From NCBI GenBank assembly GCA_021397835.1, contig JAJFZO010000146.1, forward strand, positions 1 to 64,000: a DNA stretch of 64,000 bases. The letters run 5' to 3'. Made by a program: the position numbers and the translations under genes. This document shows, piece after piece, positions 21,641 to 34,148 of this stretch; positions within the stretch are counted from its first letter, which is position 1, and each line of letters starts with the position of its first letter. The stretch comes from Moringa oleifera (Eukaryota; Streptophyta; Magnoliopsida; Brassicales; Moringaceae). The notes beneath the pieces are model-generated. The model did no database searches, was not told where the DNA came from, and saw only the letters and a program-made list of their open reading frames with translations.

Positions 21641-23230
21641 TGACTTAGAGGGAAAAAAAATCGATATCATTGTCACACTGCAGTAAGTGAGAATTCTTTT
21701 TTTTTTATTTTCTTTTTTGCTTCTTAAGGCTGAATGTGCAGTAAATTTTGGGTTTTTTGTTATGTTAATCGCATGGCATATTTGAAATGTTGCCAACACT
21801 AGGTTCAATTTTGCAGGGTGCTGGTGGTGCTGCTTTCCAGTACTTGGGTTACACATTTGTACTTTTTATTGTAAGACTCTTTACTATTTTGATTTTATGG
21901 ATATTCGACTAACCTTTGGATCACAGGAACGTTATTCATAGTTGGAGGTATTGGTTTCAATTATTTAGCCAGACTTTGAATTTTAATATTTATCGTTCTA
22001 CACCAAGCAATGACCTGCCTTTTCGAGAGAGCTTCACCCTTATTTTCTTCCTCTTCCGAATTATGTTTCTCAAAATTTCACCTGGACCAAATTATGATTT
22101 CCGCTCATCAACCATGTAGTTTACAATATGACCTGTGGTATGTGGAGTCCCTATAGTCTCTTTAACTTCTAAAATGGTGTTTCTTGTTTTCTTCCATGGC
22201 ATTGTATGTTCATATCATGGATCCCAAGTCATATGGCCAGAGTTACTCTTGACATCCAGTGTCTTCAAGAAAGAATTAGTAACTATGGCACTAAAACTTA
22301 ATTGTGCAATAATTTTTCTTGATTGACTAACTAGTTAAATCCTTTTATGTGGTTGTCACCTCTTTGCTTAGAATCTCAATGTTAACTATATCTCTTACAC
22401 CAAGTTCCTTGTTGAGAAAGAGATTGTACAACAATAAAGATAATATCTTTACCAGGCGATAAATCATTTGAAAACTTGGATGGTTGGAGAAAAAAGTCAT
22501 ATGTATGATGATAGGATTGTCTTGGATTTTCTTTAAGTTTCTTGCCTATTGTTTTTTTCTTGCATGTGTTTTCTTGATTTTGTTGGATTTTTTTTTGTTC
22601 AGGTCAATTTAGTTTTCATGTGACCTTTTTATGCTTTTTTACTTGTTACTTTTTGCTTTTTATGATTAAGTATTGTAATGGATTTTACAGCATTAGTGCT
22701 AGTACTAAATATCATGTCCATTTGGAGGTTACAAAAATCAAAAATTTTATCAAAGTGTCATGTAGCCCATTTAGCTAGTTCTCCATGTGCATGCATGTGT
22801 ACTTAAGTCACAAAACAATAGTGGAGACTAGAGAAACATGAATGTAGATTCATTAATAGAATTTACACCGAGGAATACTCATGCGAGGGAACATATCCAC
22901 AACGTATTTTAGTTGAAGTCTTTGTAATATTTAAATGCATATTAAAAGATAGCCTTTTGAGAGAGCAAAGCCTTTCAAGCAAGGTAGTGGAACTGTAAGC
23001 ACTACAGTTTGTGCTTATCTAATCTTATCAGGCTTGTTTACTTGCCAGGATGTTCATATGCTCCGTAGAAACTATGTCATGTTGAATGTTGTCGTTCCAT
23101 TTTTTGCAATATTGATTCAGCCATGTAAATCATCTTATTTTTAATCTCTTATTGTTTACTAATGTCAAATCAAAAATTGAAGATTGTTTCTTTGCTAACT
23201 ATTAGACCCAAATTACCCTCATTGTACTTT
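21640..23230. other. Intron-like/intergenic sequence, no gene assigned
   Basis: Moderate AT content with scattered splice-like borders, for example TTTTGCAG/GGTGCTGGTGGTGCTGC near 21,818 and ATCACAG/GAACG near 21,927. Open frames of about 60-90 codons (21,916-22,119 and 22,135-22,326) match no family I know. The tract precedes the 14-3-3 exons and may be their introns or a separate captured fragment. Confidence 0.4.
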
Positions 23231-23238
23231 TATTTAAG

Positions 23239-23545
23239 GCATTTTAATGAAGCCATTGCTGAGCTTGATGCTTTGGAGAAGAATAAAAAGGATAGCTCTC
23301 TTATCATGCAACTCTTAAGGGATAACCTCACTCTCGGGACTTCAGATGCACAAGTCAGTGCAGAATCTCTCTTTCTCTCTCTGTCTCTTTCACCCTCACT
23401 CTCTTTCACACACATAGAGCTGAACTTGTAAAAGAAGGCTATACTGAACTTCATTTTAGTTTTTGATGGTAATCCAATGACTTAGGTCTGGTGTGATGTA
23501 TGTGTGCTATGCTTTCTGCAGGACCACCTAGATGAGCTATATAAG
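23239..23545 (+). pseudogene. 14-3-3 protein, last two exons
   Basis: Exon 1 (23,239-23,353) follows TATTTAAG and reads [12 protein letters not shown] then [19 protein letters not shown] and AQ. This is the C-terminal helix of 14-3-3 proteins ([30 protein letters not shown]), with W changed to G and one residue missing in the variable loop. Exon 2 (23,522-23,545), bounded by GTCAGT...CTGCAG, reads DHLDELYK, matching the short tail of the D(A/M)Q.QLDE type, but the stop codon is gone. Upstream 14-3-3 exons are not visible. A GTACTG donor follows, and the next exon in line is an acetyl-CoA carboxylase exon in the same frame. Truncated, so not a working 14-3-3. Confidence 0.88.
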
Positions 23546-23612
23546 GTACTGTACGCTTGTTACCTTATTGAGACGTTTAATGTTAATGAATATCATTATG
23601 TACTAGATATAG

Positions 23613-24191
23613 ATGGAGCACTTAGTTACGGAGTGGATTGCCGAAGTAAACCTTCCAGCTGCTCAAGTTGCAATCAGGATGGGTGTTCCTCTTTGGCAAA
23701 TTTTGGGTACAATAGTAAAGTTCATTAAACTTTTTTCCTTAGTCATTTAATGTAGTATATGCTTATATTTAATCAGAAATAACATTAACTACTACTAACC
23801 CCTTTTGATTTTGACAAGAGAAATAGCTCTAGGTCGAAAGGTCATTGTGTAGTTGTTCATGTGACAAATGAAGATCCACATGATGGTTTTAAACCTACCA
23901 GTGGGAAAGTACAAGTAAATTGTTAGGTTTCTTGAGCAGTCACCGTTGACGCATTTTATTCCTCATTTTTACGAACTAGAGTTGAGCTACATAATTCTAT
24001 GACTTTTAAAAGAGTTGAATTTCAAAAGCAATCCAAATGTGTGGGCTTGCCTTTTTGTAAAGATAATTTATTTTATTTTTTTTCTTTTCAAAATTATATG
24101 TTGATAGCATGGTCCATTTTCTACTTAAGTGATTAAATTTCTTACTTGTAGTTTAGAGGAGGCATTCATGAATTCTGAGATTCTCAATTTG
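23613..24191 (+). pseudogene. ACC1: ACC unit 0: least decayed, exons c-f
   Basis: Exon c (23,613-23,703) reads EHLVTEWIAEVNLPAAQVA then MGVPLWQI. Exon d (23,801-23,914) reads PFDFDK, then GHCVVVHVTNEDPHDGF and KPTSGKVQ with no stop. Exon e (24,012-24,062) reads ELNFKSNPNVWACLFVK. Exon f (24,152-24,191) reads RGGIHEF, a TGA, then DSQFG. All are very close to plant ACC. Unlike the other units it has no stop in d and no deletion in e, so it is the best proxy for the founder. Exons a and b are missing; 14-3-3 exons occupy their place. The TGA in f is TGG in units 1-10. Confidence 0.93.
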
Positions 24192-24250
24192 GTAAGTATA
24201 AGTTATTAATCTCATTTGAGTATGTTAAAATTTTGAGTATCAATTTTGGT

Positions 24251-24715
24251 ATAATTGTAGCAGCTTAAATGAAGTAGTTGTAACAGTAGCAGTTTAAAGG
24301 AGAAGCAGTAGCAATATAACACTAACAGTTTGGATAGAAGAATAGTTAAGATGGATTACCAGTAGCACTTTAGCTTGATTAGTAGTGGTAGTAGCAGTTT
24401 TGATGAGTAGCAGTAGTAGTAGCAGCTTTCATGAGTAGTAATTGCAATTTAGATAGAAAAGCACAAGCAGTAGCAGTTTTGATGAGTAGTAGTAGGAGTT
24501 TAAACGGGTAGCTGTAGTAGTATAACAGTAGTAGTTCGAATTGACAAGTAGTTACAGTATAGCTGCAGTAACTTAAACGAAGTGGCACTAGCAGCAACAG
24601 TTTAGAAAAGTAGCACTGGCATATAGTAGTGGTAGTCTGGATAAAGTAACAGTACTAGTACAGTAATGTAGCAGTAGAAGTTTGGTTGGTGTGGCACTAG
24701 GAGTAGACATTTTGA
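24251..24715. repeat. AGC/AGT minisatellite, block 0 (short)
   Basis: Repeats of AGTAGCAGTAGTAGTAGCAG type with punctuating words such as GTTTTGATGAGTAG and GTTTAGATAGAAAAGCACAA. It lacks the first roughly 200 bp present in the later blocks and starts at the GTAGCAGCTTAAATG-like word. Minus-strand open frames rich in Leu, Tyr and Ser come from reading the triplets and are not genes. Confidence 0.9.
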
Positions 24716-24767
24716 TGGAGGATAAGTTTAGATTTGTATCATATTTTCTAATTGAAATTGAAATTTA

Positions 24768-26036
24768 GTGGTTTAGTTACTTTGTGATCATCATAAATAT
24801 GTTGCAGCTTTTCGTTGTAGGGATTGTAATATTCAGAGGAGATACCATAAGGTTCATTCTTTTTATTGTCATTACATTTAGATTTGGTTATTATGTATAA
24901 TGTTTTTCTTATTTTGCTATTTTTTTATTAAATTCAAATTATATCCTATCTTTCTAACCATAAGAGGGGAAGAATAGCATTTATCCTTTTGGAGAATATT
25001 TTTATGAGATCTTTACTTTTTAATGTGTATGGTACAGATTATTAAAGAGGGTCAAATTACATTGGCTCCTTTGAAAACTATCAAGGAACTTTAACAAGCA
25101 ACTGAAAGGTTCGCTAAATGGTTAAGATGCAACTGTTGAGTATCTTGAAAGCATGGATACCAATAAATACTATTTTTCAGTATCCAATCTTGTATCGCAG
25201 GTATACTTTACTGGCTATTCTCTCAAGTATAGTTCATAATTTTTATTTGCGTGTATTTATTCATGTCGATATCTTTGTAGATCATATTTCTAACTTAGGA
25301 TACGGATAATTAGGTTGACAAGTCTTGACCTCGTTTTGTTGTGGTTTTGGCACAAGTCATTTTGTATTTGAAATGGCTTGCCAACTACCTTATGAAGATG
25401 TTTAGTGTTAATGAATGTCAGCAAGTATTGCATACAGGTGGAGCACCCAATTACGAAATGGATTGTTGATGTAAAATGTTCTGCTGCGTAAGTTGCATCT
25501 GGGGTCGATGTTCCTTTCTCGCAAATTCTTTATACGACAGTATAGTTCGTTAAATTGCTCTCCGTAGTTATTTAACGCAGTATCTCTATGCCTATGTTTA
25601 ATAAGAAATAAGGCAATTTTTTTGGCATAAAAATCCTCAGCTACCGCTAACCCTTTTTAATTTAGAAAAAGCAGAGAGTACGAGGCCAAAAGGTTATTCT
25701 TTAGCTATTCACTAGACAGGAGAAGACCGGATGATGATTTGAAACCAATTGATGGGAAACTACAGGTAAATTGTCACCTTTCTTGAGCAATGATAATTGA
25801 TGCACTTTATTGCCCATTTTTATGAACTAGAGTTGGGCTGCATAATTCTTTGACTTTCAAGAGAGCTGAACCAAATATATGGGCTTACTTTTGTGTAAAG
25901 ATAAGTAATTTTGTTTTTTTTTTATTTTTTTTCAAAACTATATGTTTGATAGCATGGTTCATTTTCTAACTAAATGATTGAATTTCTTATTTGCAGTCGA
26001 GGGGAGGCAATCATGAAATCTGGGATTCTCAATTTG
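24768..26036 (+). pseudogene. ACC1: ACC unit 1, exons a-f
   Basis: Exons: a 24,768-24,851, b 25,038-25,200, c 25,438-25,527, d 25,651-25,765, e 25,861-25,900, f 25,997-26,036. Segment a reads VAAFRCRDCNIQRRYHK and keeps Gln before RR as in functional ACC (Glu in later units), but has TAG near its start. Exon b has lost bases between AKW and the ATVEYLESMDTNKYYF-equivalent. Exon c has a TAA (GCG TAA GTT). Exon d has the shared TAG and lacks one C of GACCCGG; e has the shared 13-nt deletion. Retains some ancestral bases, so probably an early branch. Confidence 0.9.
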
Positions 26037-26118
26037 GTAAGTAGAAGCTGCTAATCTCATTTGAGTACATTAACATTTTTTAGGTAATAACATACTGTTT
26101 ATTTAAAAGGAATAATGA

Positions 26119-26812
26119 ACACGATAATAGTAAAAGTAGCACTATAATATTACCAATAGTAGTATAGCATTGTAGCAATTGCAGTGTAATAGTAATTCAG
26201 AGTGAGGAGGAGTAGTAGTATAGCAGCAGCAGTTTAGATGCATTAGTAATGGGAGTAGCAGTTTTGATGAGGAGCAGTAAGACTGGCAATTAAAATCGAG
26301 CAGCTGTTGCAGTAAAGCTAAGCTCGAATTGATTAACAATTTCGGTGTAGGTATAAAAGCTTAAATGGAGTAGTTGTAACACCAGAAGTTTAAAAGAAAA
26401 GTAATAAAAGTATAACAGTAGCAATTCGGAGAGAGTAGTAGCTGTGATGGATTAGCAGTAGCAGTTTAACTTGATTAGCAACAGTAATAGTAGTTTGGAT
26501 GAGTAGTAGTAATAGTAAAAGCTTTCATGAGTAGCAATTCAAGTTTAGATAGAAAAGCACAAGCAGTATCAGTTTTGATTAGTAATAAAAGGAGTTTCAA
26601 AGGGTAGCTATAGCTGTATAATAATAGCAGTTCGGATTGAGAAGTAATTGCAGTATAGCTGTAGTAGCTTAAACGAAGTGGCACTAGCAGCAGCTGTTTA
26701 GAGGAGTAGCACTAGCATATAGCAGTGGTAGCTTGGATAGAGTAGCAATGGCAGTGCAGTAGTATAGCAGTAAAAGTTTGGTTTGAGTAGGACTAGTAAC
26801 AGAGGTTTTGAC
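26119..26812. repeat. AGC/AGT minisatellite, block 1
   Basis: Full-length block (about 0.69 kb) running from GATAATAGTAAAAGTAGCAC to GGTTTTGACGGAGGAG. Internal order of degenerate triplet runs and punctuating words is the same as in the other full blocks, so it was amplified together with the ACC unit and not expanded independently. Confidence 0.9.
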
Positions 26813-26864
26813 GGAGGAGAAGTTTAGATATGTATCGTAATTTCTAACTAGAGTTGAAATATAG

Positions 26865-28142
26865 TGATTCAGCTACTTTATGATCATTATGAAAATGTTG
26901 CAGCTTTTCATTGCAGGGATTGTAATATTGAGAGGAGGCACTAGAAGGTTCATTCTTTTTGTTATCACTAAATTTTGATTTGGTTATTACGTATAATATT
27001 TTTCTTGTTTTGCTATTTTTTTATTGAATTAAGTTATATCCTAACTTCCCAACCATAAGAGGGGAAGAATAGCATTTGTCCTTTCAGAGAATGTTTTTAT
27101 TAGATCTTTACTTTTTAATGTATGTGGTACAGATTGTTAAGGAGGGTCAAATTACATTGGTCCCTTTGAAAACTATCAAGGAACTTCAACAAGCAACTAA
27201 AAGGTTCGCTAAATGGTTAATTACTTTTGAGCTACAACTGTTGAGTATCTTGAAAGCATGGGCACTAATAAAGGCCATGTTTTAATACCCAATCTTGTAT
27301 CGTAGGTATACTTTGCTGGCTGTTCCCGCAGGTATACTTCATAATTTTTGTTTGCATGTATTCATTCATGTCAATATCTTCATAGATGATATTTCTGACT
27401 TGGGATGCGAAAAATCAGGTTGATAAGTTTTGACCTCATTTTTGTTGTGGTTTTGGCATAAGGCATTTTATATTTGAAATGGCTTGCCAGCTACCTTATT
27501 AAGATGTCTAGTGTTAATGAATGTTAGTAAGTATTGCATACAAGTGAAGCACCCAATTATGGAGTGGATTGTTGATGTAAAACTTTATGCTGCACATGTT
27601 GCATTCGGGGCCGATGTTCATCTCTCGCAAATTACTGGTACAATAGTATATTTCATTAAATTGTTCTCTGTAGTTATTTAACGCAGTATGTCAAATCAAT
27701 GCCTACATTTAACAAGAAATAAGGCTATTTTCTGGTATGAAAATCCTCATCTACTGCTAACCCCTTTTAATTTGGAAAAAGCAGATAGTACGAGGCCAAA
27801 AGCTTATTCTTTAGCTATTCACTAGGCAGGGGAAGACCAGATGATGATTTGAAACCCACTGATGGAAAACAACAGATAAATTGTCACCTTTCTTGAGCAA
27901 TGACAGTTGATGTATTTTATTGCCCATTTTTATGAACTAGAGTTGGGTTGCATAATTCTTTGACTTTCAGGAGAGCTGAACCAAATATGTGGGCTTACTT
28001 CTGTGTAAAGATAAGTTATTTTGTTATTTTGTTTTTTTCAAAACTATATGTTTGATAGCATGGTTCATTTTCTAACTAAATGATTGAATTTCTTACTTGT
28101 AGTTGAGGGGAGGCAATAATGAAATCTGGGATTCTCAATTTG
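26865..28142 (+). pseudogene. ACC1: ACC unit 2, exons a-f
   Basis: Exons: a 26,865-26,947, b 27,133-27,305, c 27,544-27,633, d 27,763-27,875, e 27,971-28,010, f 28,103-28,142. Exon c is open: VKHPIMEWIVDVKLYAAHVA and ADVHLSQI, where functional ACC has MG.PLWQI. Exon d carries the shared TAG after the VH-equivalent position; its donor GT is changed to AT. Exon b needs a frameshift to pass from AKWLI into the SILKAWALIK region, which in the correct frame is the VEYLESMG-like stretch. Confidence 0.9.
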
Positions 28143-28227
28143 GTAAGTAAAAGCTACTAATCCCATTTGAGTACATTAATATTTTTTAGGTAATAACATA
28201 CTGTTTATTTAAAAAGAATAGTGAACA

Positions 28228-28925
28228 CGATAATAGTAAAAGTAGCACAATAACAATACCAATAGCAGTATAGCATTGTAGCAGTTGCAGTGTAACAATA
28301 ATTCAGAGAGAGAGGAGCAGTAGTAGTATAGCAATAACAGTTTAGATGCATTAGTAGTGGGAGTAGCAGTTTTGATGAGTAGTAGTAAGACTAGCAATTT
28401 ACATTGAGCAGCCGTTGCAGTAGAGCAGGATGAGCTCGAATTGATTAGCAATTTCGGTGTAGGTGCAAAAGCTTAAATGGGAGTAGTTGTAACACCGGAA
28501 GTTTAAAAGAAAAAGTAATAAAAGCATAACAGTAGCAATTCGGAGAGAGTAGTAGCTGTGATGGATTAGCAGTAGCAGTTTAACTTGATTAGCAACGGCA
28601 ATAGCAGTTTAGATGAGTAGCAATAGTAGTAGAAGCTTTCATGAGTAGCAATTCAAGTTTAGATAGAAAAGCACAAGCAGCAGCAGTTTGGATGAGTAAT
28701 AAAAGGAGATTAAATGGGTAGCTGTAGCTATATAACAATTGCAGTTCGGATTGAGAAGTAATTGCAGTATAGTTGTAGTAGCCTAAACGAAGTGGCACTT
28801 GTAGTAGCAGTTTAGAGGACTAGCACTAGCATATAGCAATGGTAGCTTGGATAGAGTACCAATGGTAGTATAGTAGTATAGCGGTAGAAATTTGGTTGTA
28901 GTAGGACTAGCAGCAGAGGTTTTAA
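28228..28925. repeat. AGC/AGT minisatellite, block 2
   Basis: Same order of words as block 1, about 0.70 kb, lying between exon f of unit 2 and exon a of unit 3. Minus-strand Leu/Tyr/Ser-rich frames here (for example 28,209-28,451 and 28,589-28,798) are triplet-repeat artefacts. Confidence 0.9.
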
Positions 28926-28978
28926 CGGAGGAGAAGTTTAGATATATATCGTATTTTCTAACTGGAGTTGAAGTATAG

Positions 28979-30262
28979 TGATTCAACTAGTTTGTGATCA
29001 TTATGAAAATGTTGCAGCTTTTCATTGCTGGGATTATAATATTGAGAGGAGGCAACAGAAGGTTCATTCTTTTGTTGTCACTGAATTTTGATTTGGTTAT
29101 TACGTATAATATTTTTCTTGTTTTCCTTTTTTTTTTAATTGAATTCAAGTTATATCCTACCTTCCCAACCATAAGAGGGGAAGAATAGCATTTATCATTT
29201 CAGAGAATGTTTTTATTAGATCTTCAATTTTTAATGCGTGTGGTACAGATTATTAAGGAGGGTCAAATTACATTGGCCCCTTTGAAAACTATCAAGGAAC
29301 TTCAGCAAGCAACTAAAAGGTTCGATAAATGGTTAATTACTTTTGAGCTGCAACTGTTGAGTATTTTGAAAGCATGGACACTAATAAATGCCATTTTTTC
29401 ATACCAAAACTTGTGTTGCAGGTATACTTTGCTTGCTATTCCATCACGTATACTTCATAAATTTTATTTGCATGTATTCATTCATGTCAATATCTTCATA
29501 GATGATATTTTTGACTTGGGATGCTGAAAATCAGGTTGATAAGTTTTGACCTCGTTTTTGTTGTGGTTTTGGTATAAGGCGTTTTGTATTTGAAATGGCT
29601 TGCCAGCTACCTTATTAAGATGTTTAGTGTTAATGAATGTCTGCAAGTATTGCATACAGGTGAAGCACCCAATTACGGAGTGGATTGTTGATGTAAAACT
29701 TTATGTTGCAGATGTTGCATTCGGGGCCTATGTTCCTCTCTAGCAAATTACTGGTACGATAGTATATTTCATTAAATTGTTCTCCGTAGTTATTTAACGC
29801 AGTATGCCAAATCTATGCCTATATTTAATAAGAAATAAGGCTATTTTCAAGCATGAAAATCCTCAGCTACCACTAACCCCTTTTAATTTGAAAAAAGCAG
29901 AGAGTACGAGCCCAAAAAGTTATTCTTTAGCTATTCACTAGACAGGAGTAGACCGGATGATGATTTGAAACCCACTGATGGGAAATTACAAGTAAATTGT
30001 CACCTTTCTTGAGTAATTATAGTTGATGTATTTTATTGCCCATTTTTATGAATTAGAGTTGGGCTGCATAATTCATTGACTTTCAGGAGAGCCGAACCAA
30101 ATATGATGGCTTACTTCTGTGTAAAGATAAGTTATTTTGTTATTTTGTTTTTTTTTTTCAAAACTATACGTTTGATAGCATGGTTCATTTTCTAACTAAA
30201 TTATTGAATTTTTTACTTGCAGTCCAGGGGAGGCAATCATGAAATCTGGGATTCTCAATTTG
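28979..30262 (+). pseudogene. ACC1: ACC unit 3, exons a-f
   Basis: Exons: a 28,979-29,061, b 29,249-29,421, c 29,660-29,749, d 29,879-29,991, e 30,087-30,126, f 30,223-30,262. Exon b reads IIKEGQITLAPLKTIKELQQ cleanly. Exon c has an extra TAG (CTC TAG CAA). Exon d lacks one C as in unit 1 and keeps the shared TAG. Exon e has a local ATATGATGG change. Splice-type borders at b (GCAG/GTAT) and f (TTG/GTAAGT) survive. Confidence 0.9.
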
Positions 30263-30349
30263 GTAAGTAGAAGCTACTAATCTCATTAGAGTACATTAAT
30301 ATTTTTTAGGTAATAACATACTGTTTATTTAAAAGAAATAGTGAACACG

Positions 30350-31042
30350 ATAATAGTAAAAGTAGCACTATAACAATTCCAATAGCAGTGTAGCATTGTA
30401 GCAGTTGCAGTGTAATAGTAATTCAGAGAGAGGAGCAGTTGCAGTATAGCAGTAGCAGTTTAGATGTATTAGTAGTGGATGTAGCAGTTTTGATGAGTAG
30501 TAGTAAGACTGGCAGTTTAAATCGAGCAGCCGCTGCAGTAGAGCTGTAGGAGCTCGAATGAATTAGCAATTTTGGTGTAGGTGCAAAAGCTTAAATGGAG
30601 TAGTTGTAACACCAGAAGTCTAAAAGAAAAAGTAATAAAAGTATAACAGTAGCAATTCGGAGAGAGTAGTAGCTGTGATGGATTTGCAGTAGCAGTTTAA
30701 CTTGATTAGCAACGGTAATAACAGTTTGGATGAGTAGCAGTAGTAGTAGAAGCTTTCATGAGTAGCAATTCAAGTTTAGATAGAAAAGAACAAGCAGTAG
30801 CAGTTTTGATTAGTAATAAAAGGAGTTTAAACGGGTAGCTGTAGCTGTACAACGATAGCAATTCGGATTGATAAGTAATTGCAGTATAGCTGTAGTAGCT
30901 TAAACGAAGTGGTACTAGCTGCAGCAGTTTAGAGGAGTAGCACTAGCATATAGCAGCAGTAGCTTAGATAGAGTAGCAATGGCAGTGTAGCAGTATAGCG
31001 GTGGAAGTTTGGTTATAGTAGGGCTAGAAGCAGAGGTTTTCA
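30350..31042. repeat. AGC/AGT minisatellite, block 3
   Basis: About 0.69 kb, same word order as blocks 1 and 2, between units 3 and 4. Confidence 0.9.
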
Positions 31043-31095
31043 CGGAGGAGAAGTTTAGATATGTATCGTATTTTCTAACTAGAGTTGAAATATGG

Positions 31096-32361
31096 TGATT
31101 CAGCTACTTTGTGATCATTATGAAAACGTTGCAGCTTTTCATTGCAGGGATTATAATATTGAGAGGAGGCACTAGAAGGTTCATTCTTTTTGTTGTCACG
31201 GAATTTTGATTTGGTTATTACGTATTATATTTTTTTTATTTTGCTTTTTTTTATTGAATTCAAGTTATATCCTACCTTCCCAACCATAAGAGGCGAAGAA
31301 TAGCATTTATCCTTTTGTATGAGATCTTTACTTTTTAGTGTGTATGGTGCAGATTATTAAGGAGGGTCAAATTATATTGGCTCCTTTGAAAACTATCAAC
31401 GAACTTCAGCAGGCAACTAAAAGGTTCGCTAAATGGTTAATTAGTTTTGAGCTGCAACTGTTGAGTATCTTGAAAGCATAGACACCAATAAATGCTATTT
31501 TTTAATACCCAATCTTTTGTCGCAGGTATACTTTGCTGGCTGTTCCCTCAGGTATACTTCATAATTTTTATTTGCATGTATTCATTCATGTCGATATCTT
31601 TATAGATGACGTTTCTAACTTAGGATGCGGATAATCAAGTTGATAGGTTTTAACCTCGTTTTTGTTGTGCTTTTGGCATAAGGCGTTTTGTATTTAAAAT
31701 GGCTTGCCAGCTACCTTATTAAGATGTTTTGTGTTAATGAATGTCAGCAAGTATTGCATGCAGGTGAAGCACCCAATTACGAAGTGGATTGTTGATGTGA
31801 AACTTTATGCTGCGCAAGTTGCATTCGGGGCCGGTGTTCCTCTTTCACAAATTACTACTACGATAATATATTTCATTAAATTGTTCTCCGTAGTTATTTG
31901 ACGCAATATCTCAAATCTATGCCTATATTTAATAAGAAATAAGGCTATTTCTGGCATAAAAATCCTCAGCTACCGCTAACCCCTTATAATTTGGAAAAAG
32001 CCGAGAGTACGAGGCCAAAAGGTTATTCTTTAGCTTTTCACTAGACAAGAGAAGACCTGGATGATGATTTGAAACCAACTGATTGGAAACTACAGGTAAA
32101 TTGTCAGCTTTTTAGAGCAATCATAGTTGATGCATTTTGTTGCCCATTTTTATGAACTAGAGTTGAGCTACATATTTCTTTGACTTTTAGAAGAGTGAAA
32201 CCAAATATGTGGGTTTACTTCTCTGTAAAGATAAGTTATTTTTTTATTTTTGTTTTTTTCAAAACTTTGTTTGATAGCATGGTTCATTTTCTAACTAAAT
32301 GATTGAATTTCTTACTTGCAGTCTAAAGGAGGCAATCATGAAATCTAGGATTCTCAATTTG
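31096..32361 (+). pseudogene. ACC1: ACC unit 4, exons a-f
   Basis: Exons: a 31,096-31,178, b 31,353-31,525, c 31,764-31,853, d 31,982-32,095, e 32,191-32,230, f 32,322-32,361. Exon c is open and reads VKHPITKWIVDVKLYAAQVA, AGVPLSQI. The acceptor before a is GG in place of AG. About 13 bp of the usual AGAGAATGTTTTTATGAG upstream of b is missing, a change shared with unit 5. Confidence 0.9.
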
Positions 32362-32448
32362 GTAAGTAAAAGCTACTAATCTCATTCGAGTACGTTAATA
32401 TTTTTTAGGTAATAACATACTGTTTATTTAAAAGGAATAGTGACTACG

Positions 32449-33140
32449 ATAATAGTAAAAGTAGCACTATAAAAATACCAATAGCAGTATAGCATGTAGC
32501 AGTTGCAGTGTAATAATAATTCAGCGAGAGGAGAAGTAGTAGTATAGCAGTAGCAGTTTAGATGCATTAGTAGTGGGAGTAGCAGTTTTGATGAGTAGCA
32601 GTAAGACTGGCAATTTAAATCGAGCACCCATTCCAATAGAGCAGTCGGAGCTCGAATTGATTAGCAATTTCGGTACTGGTGTAGCAGCTTAAATGGAGTA
32701 GTTGTAACACTAGAAGTTTAAAAGAAAAAGTAATAACAGTGTAACAGTATCAATTCGGAGAGAGTAGTAGCTATGATAGATTAGCAGTAGCAGTTTAACT
32801 TGATTAGCAACGGTAATAGCAGTTTTGATGAGTAGCCGTAGTCCTATAAGCTTTCATGAGTAGCAATTCAAGTTTAGATAGAAAAGTACAAGTAGTAGCA
32901 GTTTTGATGAGTAATAGAAGGAGTTTAAACGGGCAGTTGTAGCTATATAACAATAACAGTTCGAATTGAGAAGTAATTGTAGTATAGCTGTAGTAGCATA
33001 AACGAAGTGGCACTAACAGTAGCAATTTAGAGGAGTAGCACTGGCATATAGCAGTGGTAGCTTGGATAGAGTAGCAGTAGTAGTGCAATAGTATAACGGT
33101 AGAAGTTTGGTTGGAGTAAGAGTAGCAGCAAAGGTTTTGA
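32449..33140. repeat. AGC/AGT minisatellite, block 4
   Basis: About 0.69 kb, same word order, between units 4 and 5. Confidence 0.9.
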
Positions 33141-33193
33141 CGGAGGAGAAGTTTAGGTATGCATTGTATTTTCTAACTAGAGTTGAAATGTAG

Positions 33194-34125
33194 TGGTTCA
33201 GCTACTTTGTGATCATTATGAAAATGTTGCAGCTGTTCATTCGAGGGATTGTAATATTGAGAGGGGGCACCAGAACGTTCATTCTTTTTTGTTGTCATTG
33301 GATTTAGATTTGGTTATTACGTATAATATTTTTCTTATTTTGCTATATTTTTATTGAATTCAAGTTATATCCTACCTTCCCAACCATAAGAGGGGAAGAA
33401 TAGCATTTATCCTTTTGTATGAGATCTTTACTTTTTAATGTGTATGGTACAGATTATTAAGGAGGGTCAAATTACCTTGTTAAGATGTTTAGTGTCAATG
33501 AATGTCAGCAAGTATTGCATATAGGTGGAGCACCCAGTTATAGAGTGGATTGTTGATGTAAAACGTTTTGCTACGCAGGTTGCATTCTGGACCGGTGTTC
33601 CTCTGTCACAAATTACTTGTACGATAGTATAGTTTGTTAAATTGTTCTCCATAGCTATTTAATACAGTATCTCACAATCCATGCTTATATTTAATAAGAA
33701 ATAAGGCTATTTTCTAGCATGAAAATCCTCAGCTACTGCTAACCCCTTTTAATTTTTAAAAAGCAGAGAGTACGAGGCCAAAAAGTTATTCTTTAGCTGT
33801 TCACTAAATAGAAAAAGACTCGGATGATGATTTGAAACCCACTGATGGGAAACTATAGGTAAATTGTTGGCTTTCTTGAGCAATCATGGTTAACGCATTT
33901 TATTGCACATTTTTATGAATTAGAGTTGAGCTGCATAATTCTTTGACTTTTAGGAGAGCTGAACCAAATATATGGGCTTACTTCTGTGTAAAGATAAGTT
34001 ATTTTGTTTTTTCCTTTTCTTCAAAACTATGTGTTTGATAGCTTGGTTCATTTTCTAACCAAATAATTGAATTTCTTACTTGCAGTCCAAGGGAGGCAAC
34101 AGTGAAATCTGGGATTCTCAAATTG
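33194..34125 (+). pseudogene. ACC1: ACC unit 5, internally deleted
   Basis: Exons: a 33,194-33,276 (donor side AAC in place of AAG), b only 33,453-33,475, c 33,524-33,614, d 33,745-33,858, e 33,954-33,993, f 34,086-34,125. Exon b stops after AAATTAC and jumps into the sequence that normally precedes c (CTTGTTAAGATG), losing about 0.34 kb. No minisatellite follows f; a second deletion joins it to the middle of the next exon a. Shares the short upstream deletion with unit 4, so the two are close relatives. Confidence 0.9.
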
Positions 34126-34148
34126 GTAAGTAGAAGCTACTAATCTCA

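Noticed and set aside
29207..29527. 106-codon open frame as an independent gene
   Set aside because: It is ACC exon b of unit 3 plus flanking intron read in one frame; after AKWL/DKWL the correct ACC frame is a different one.
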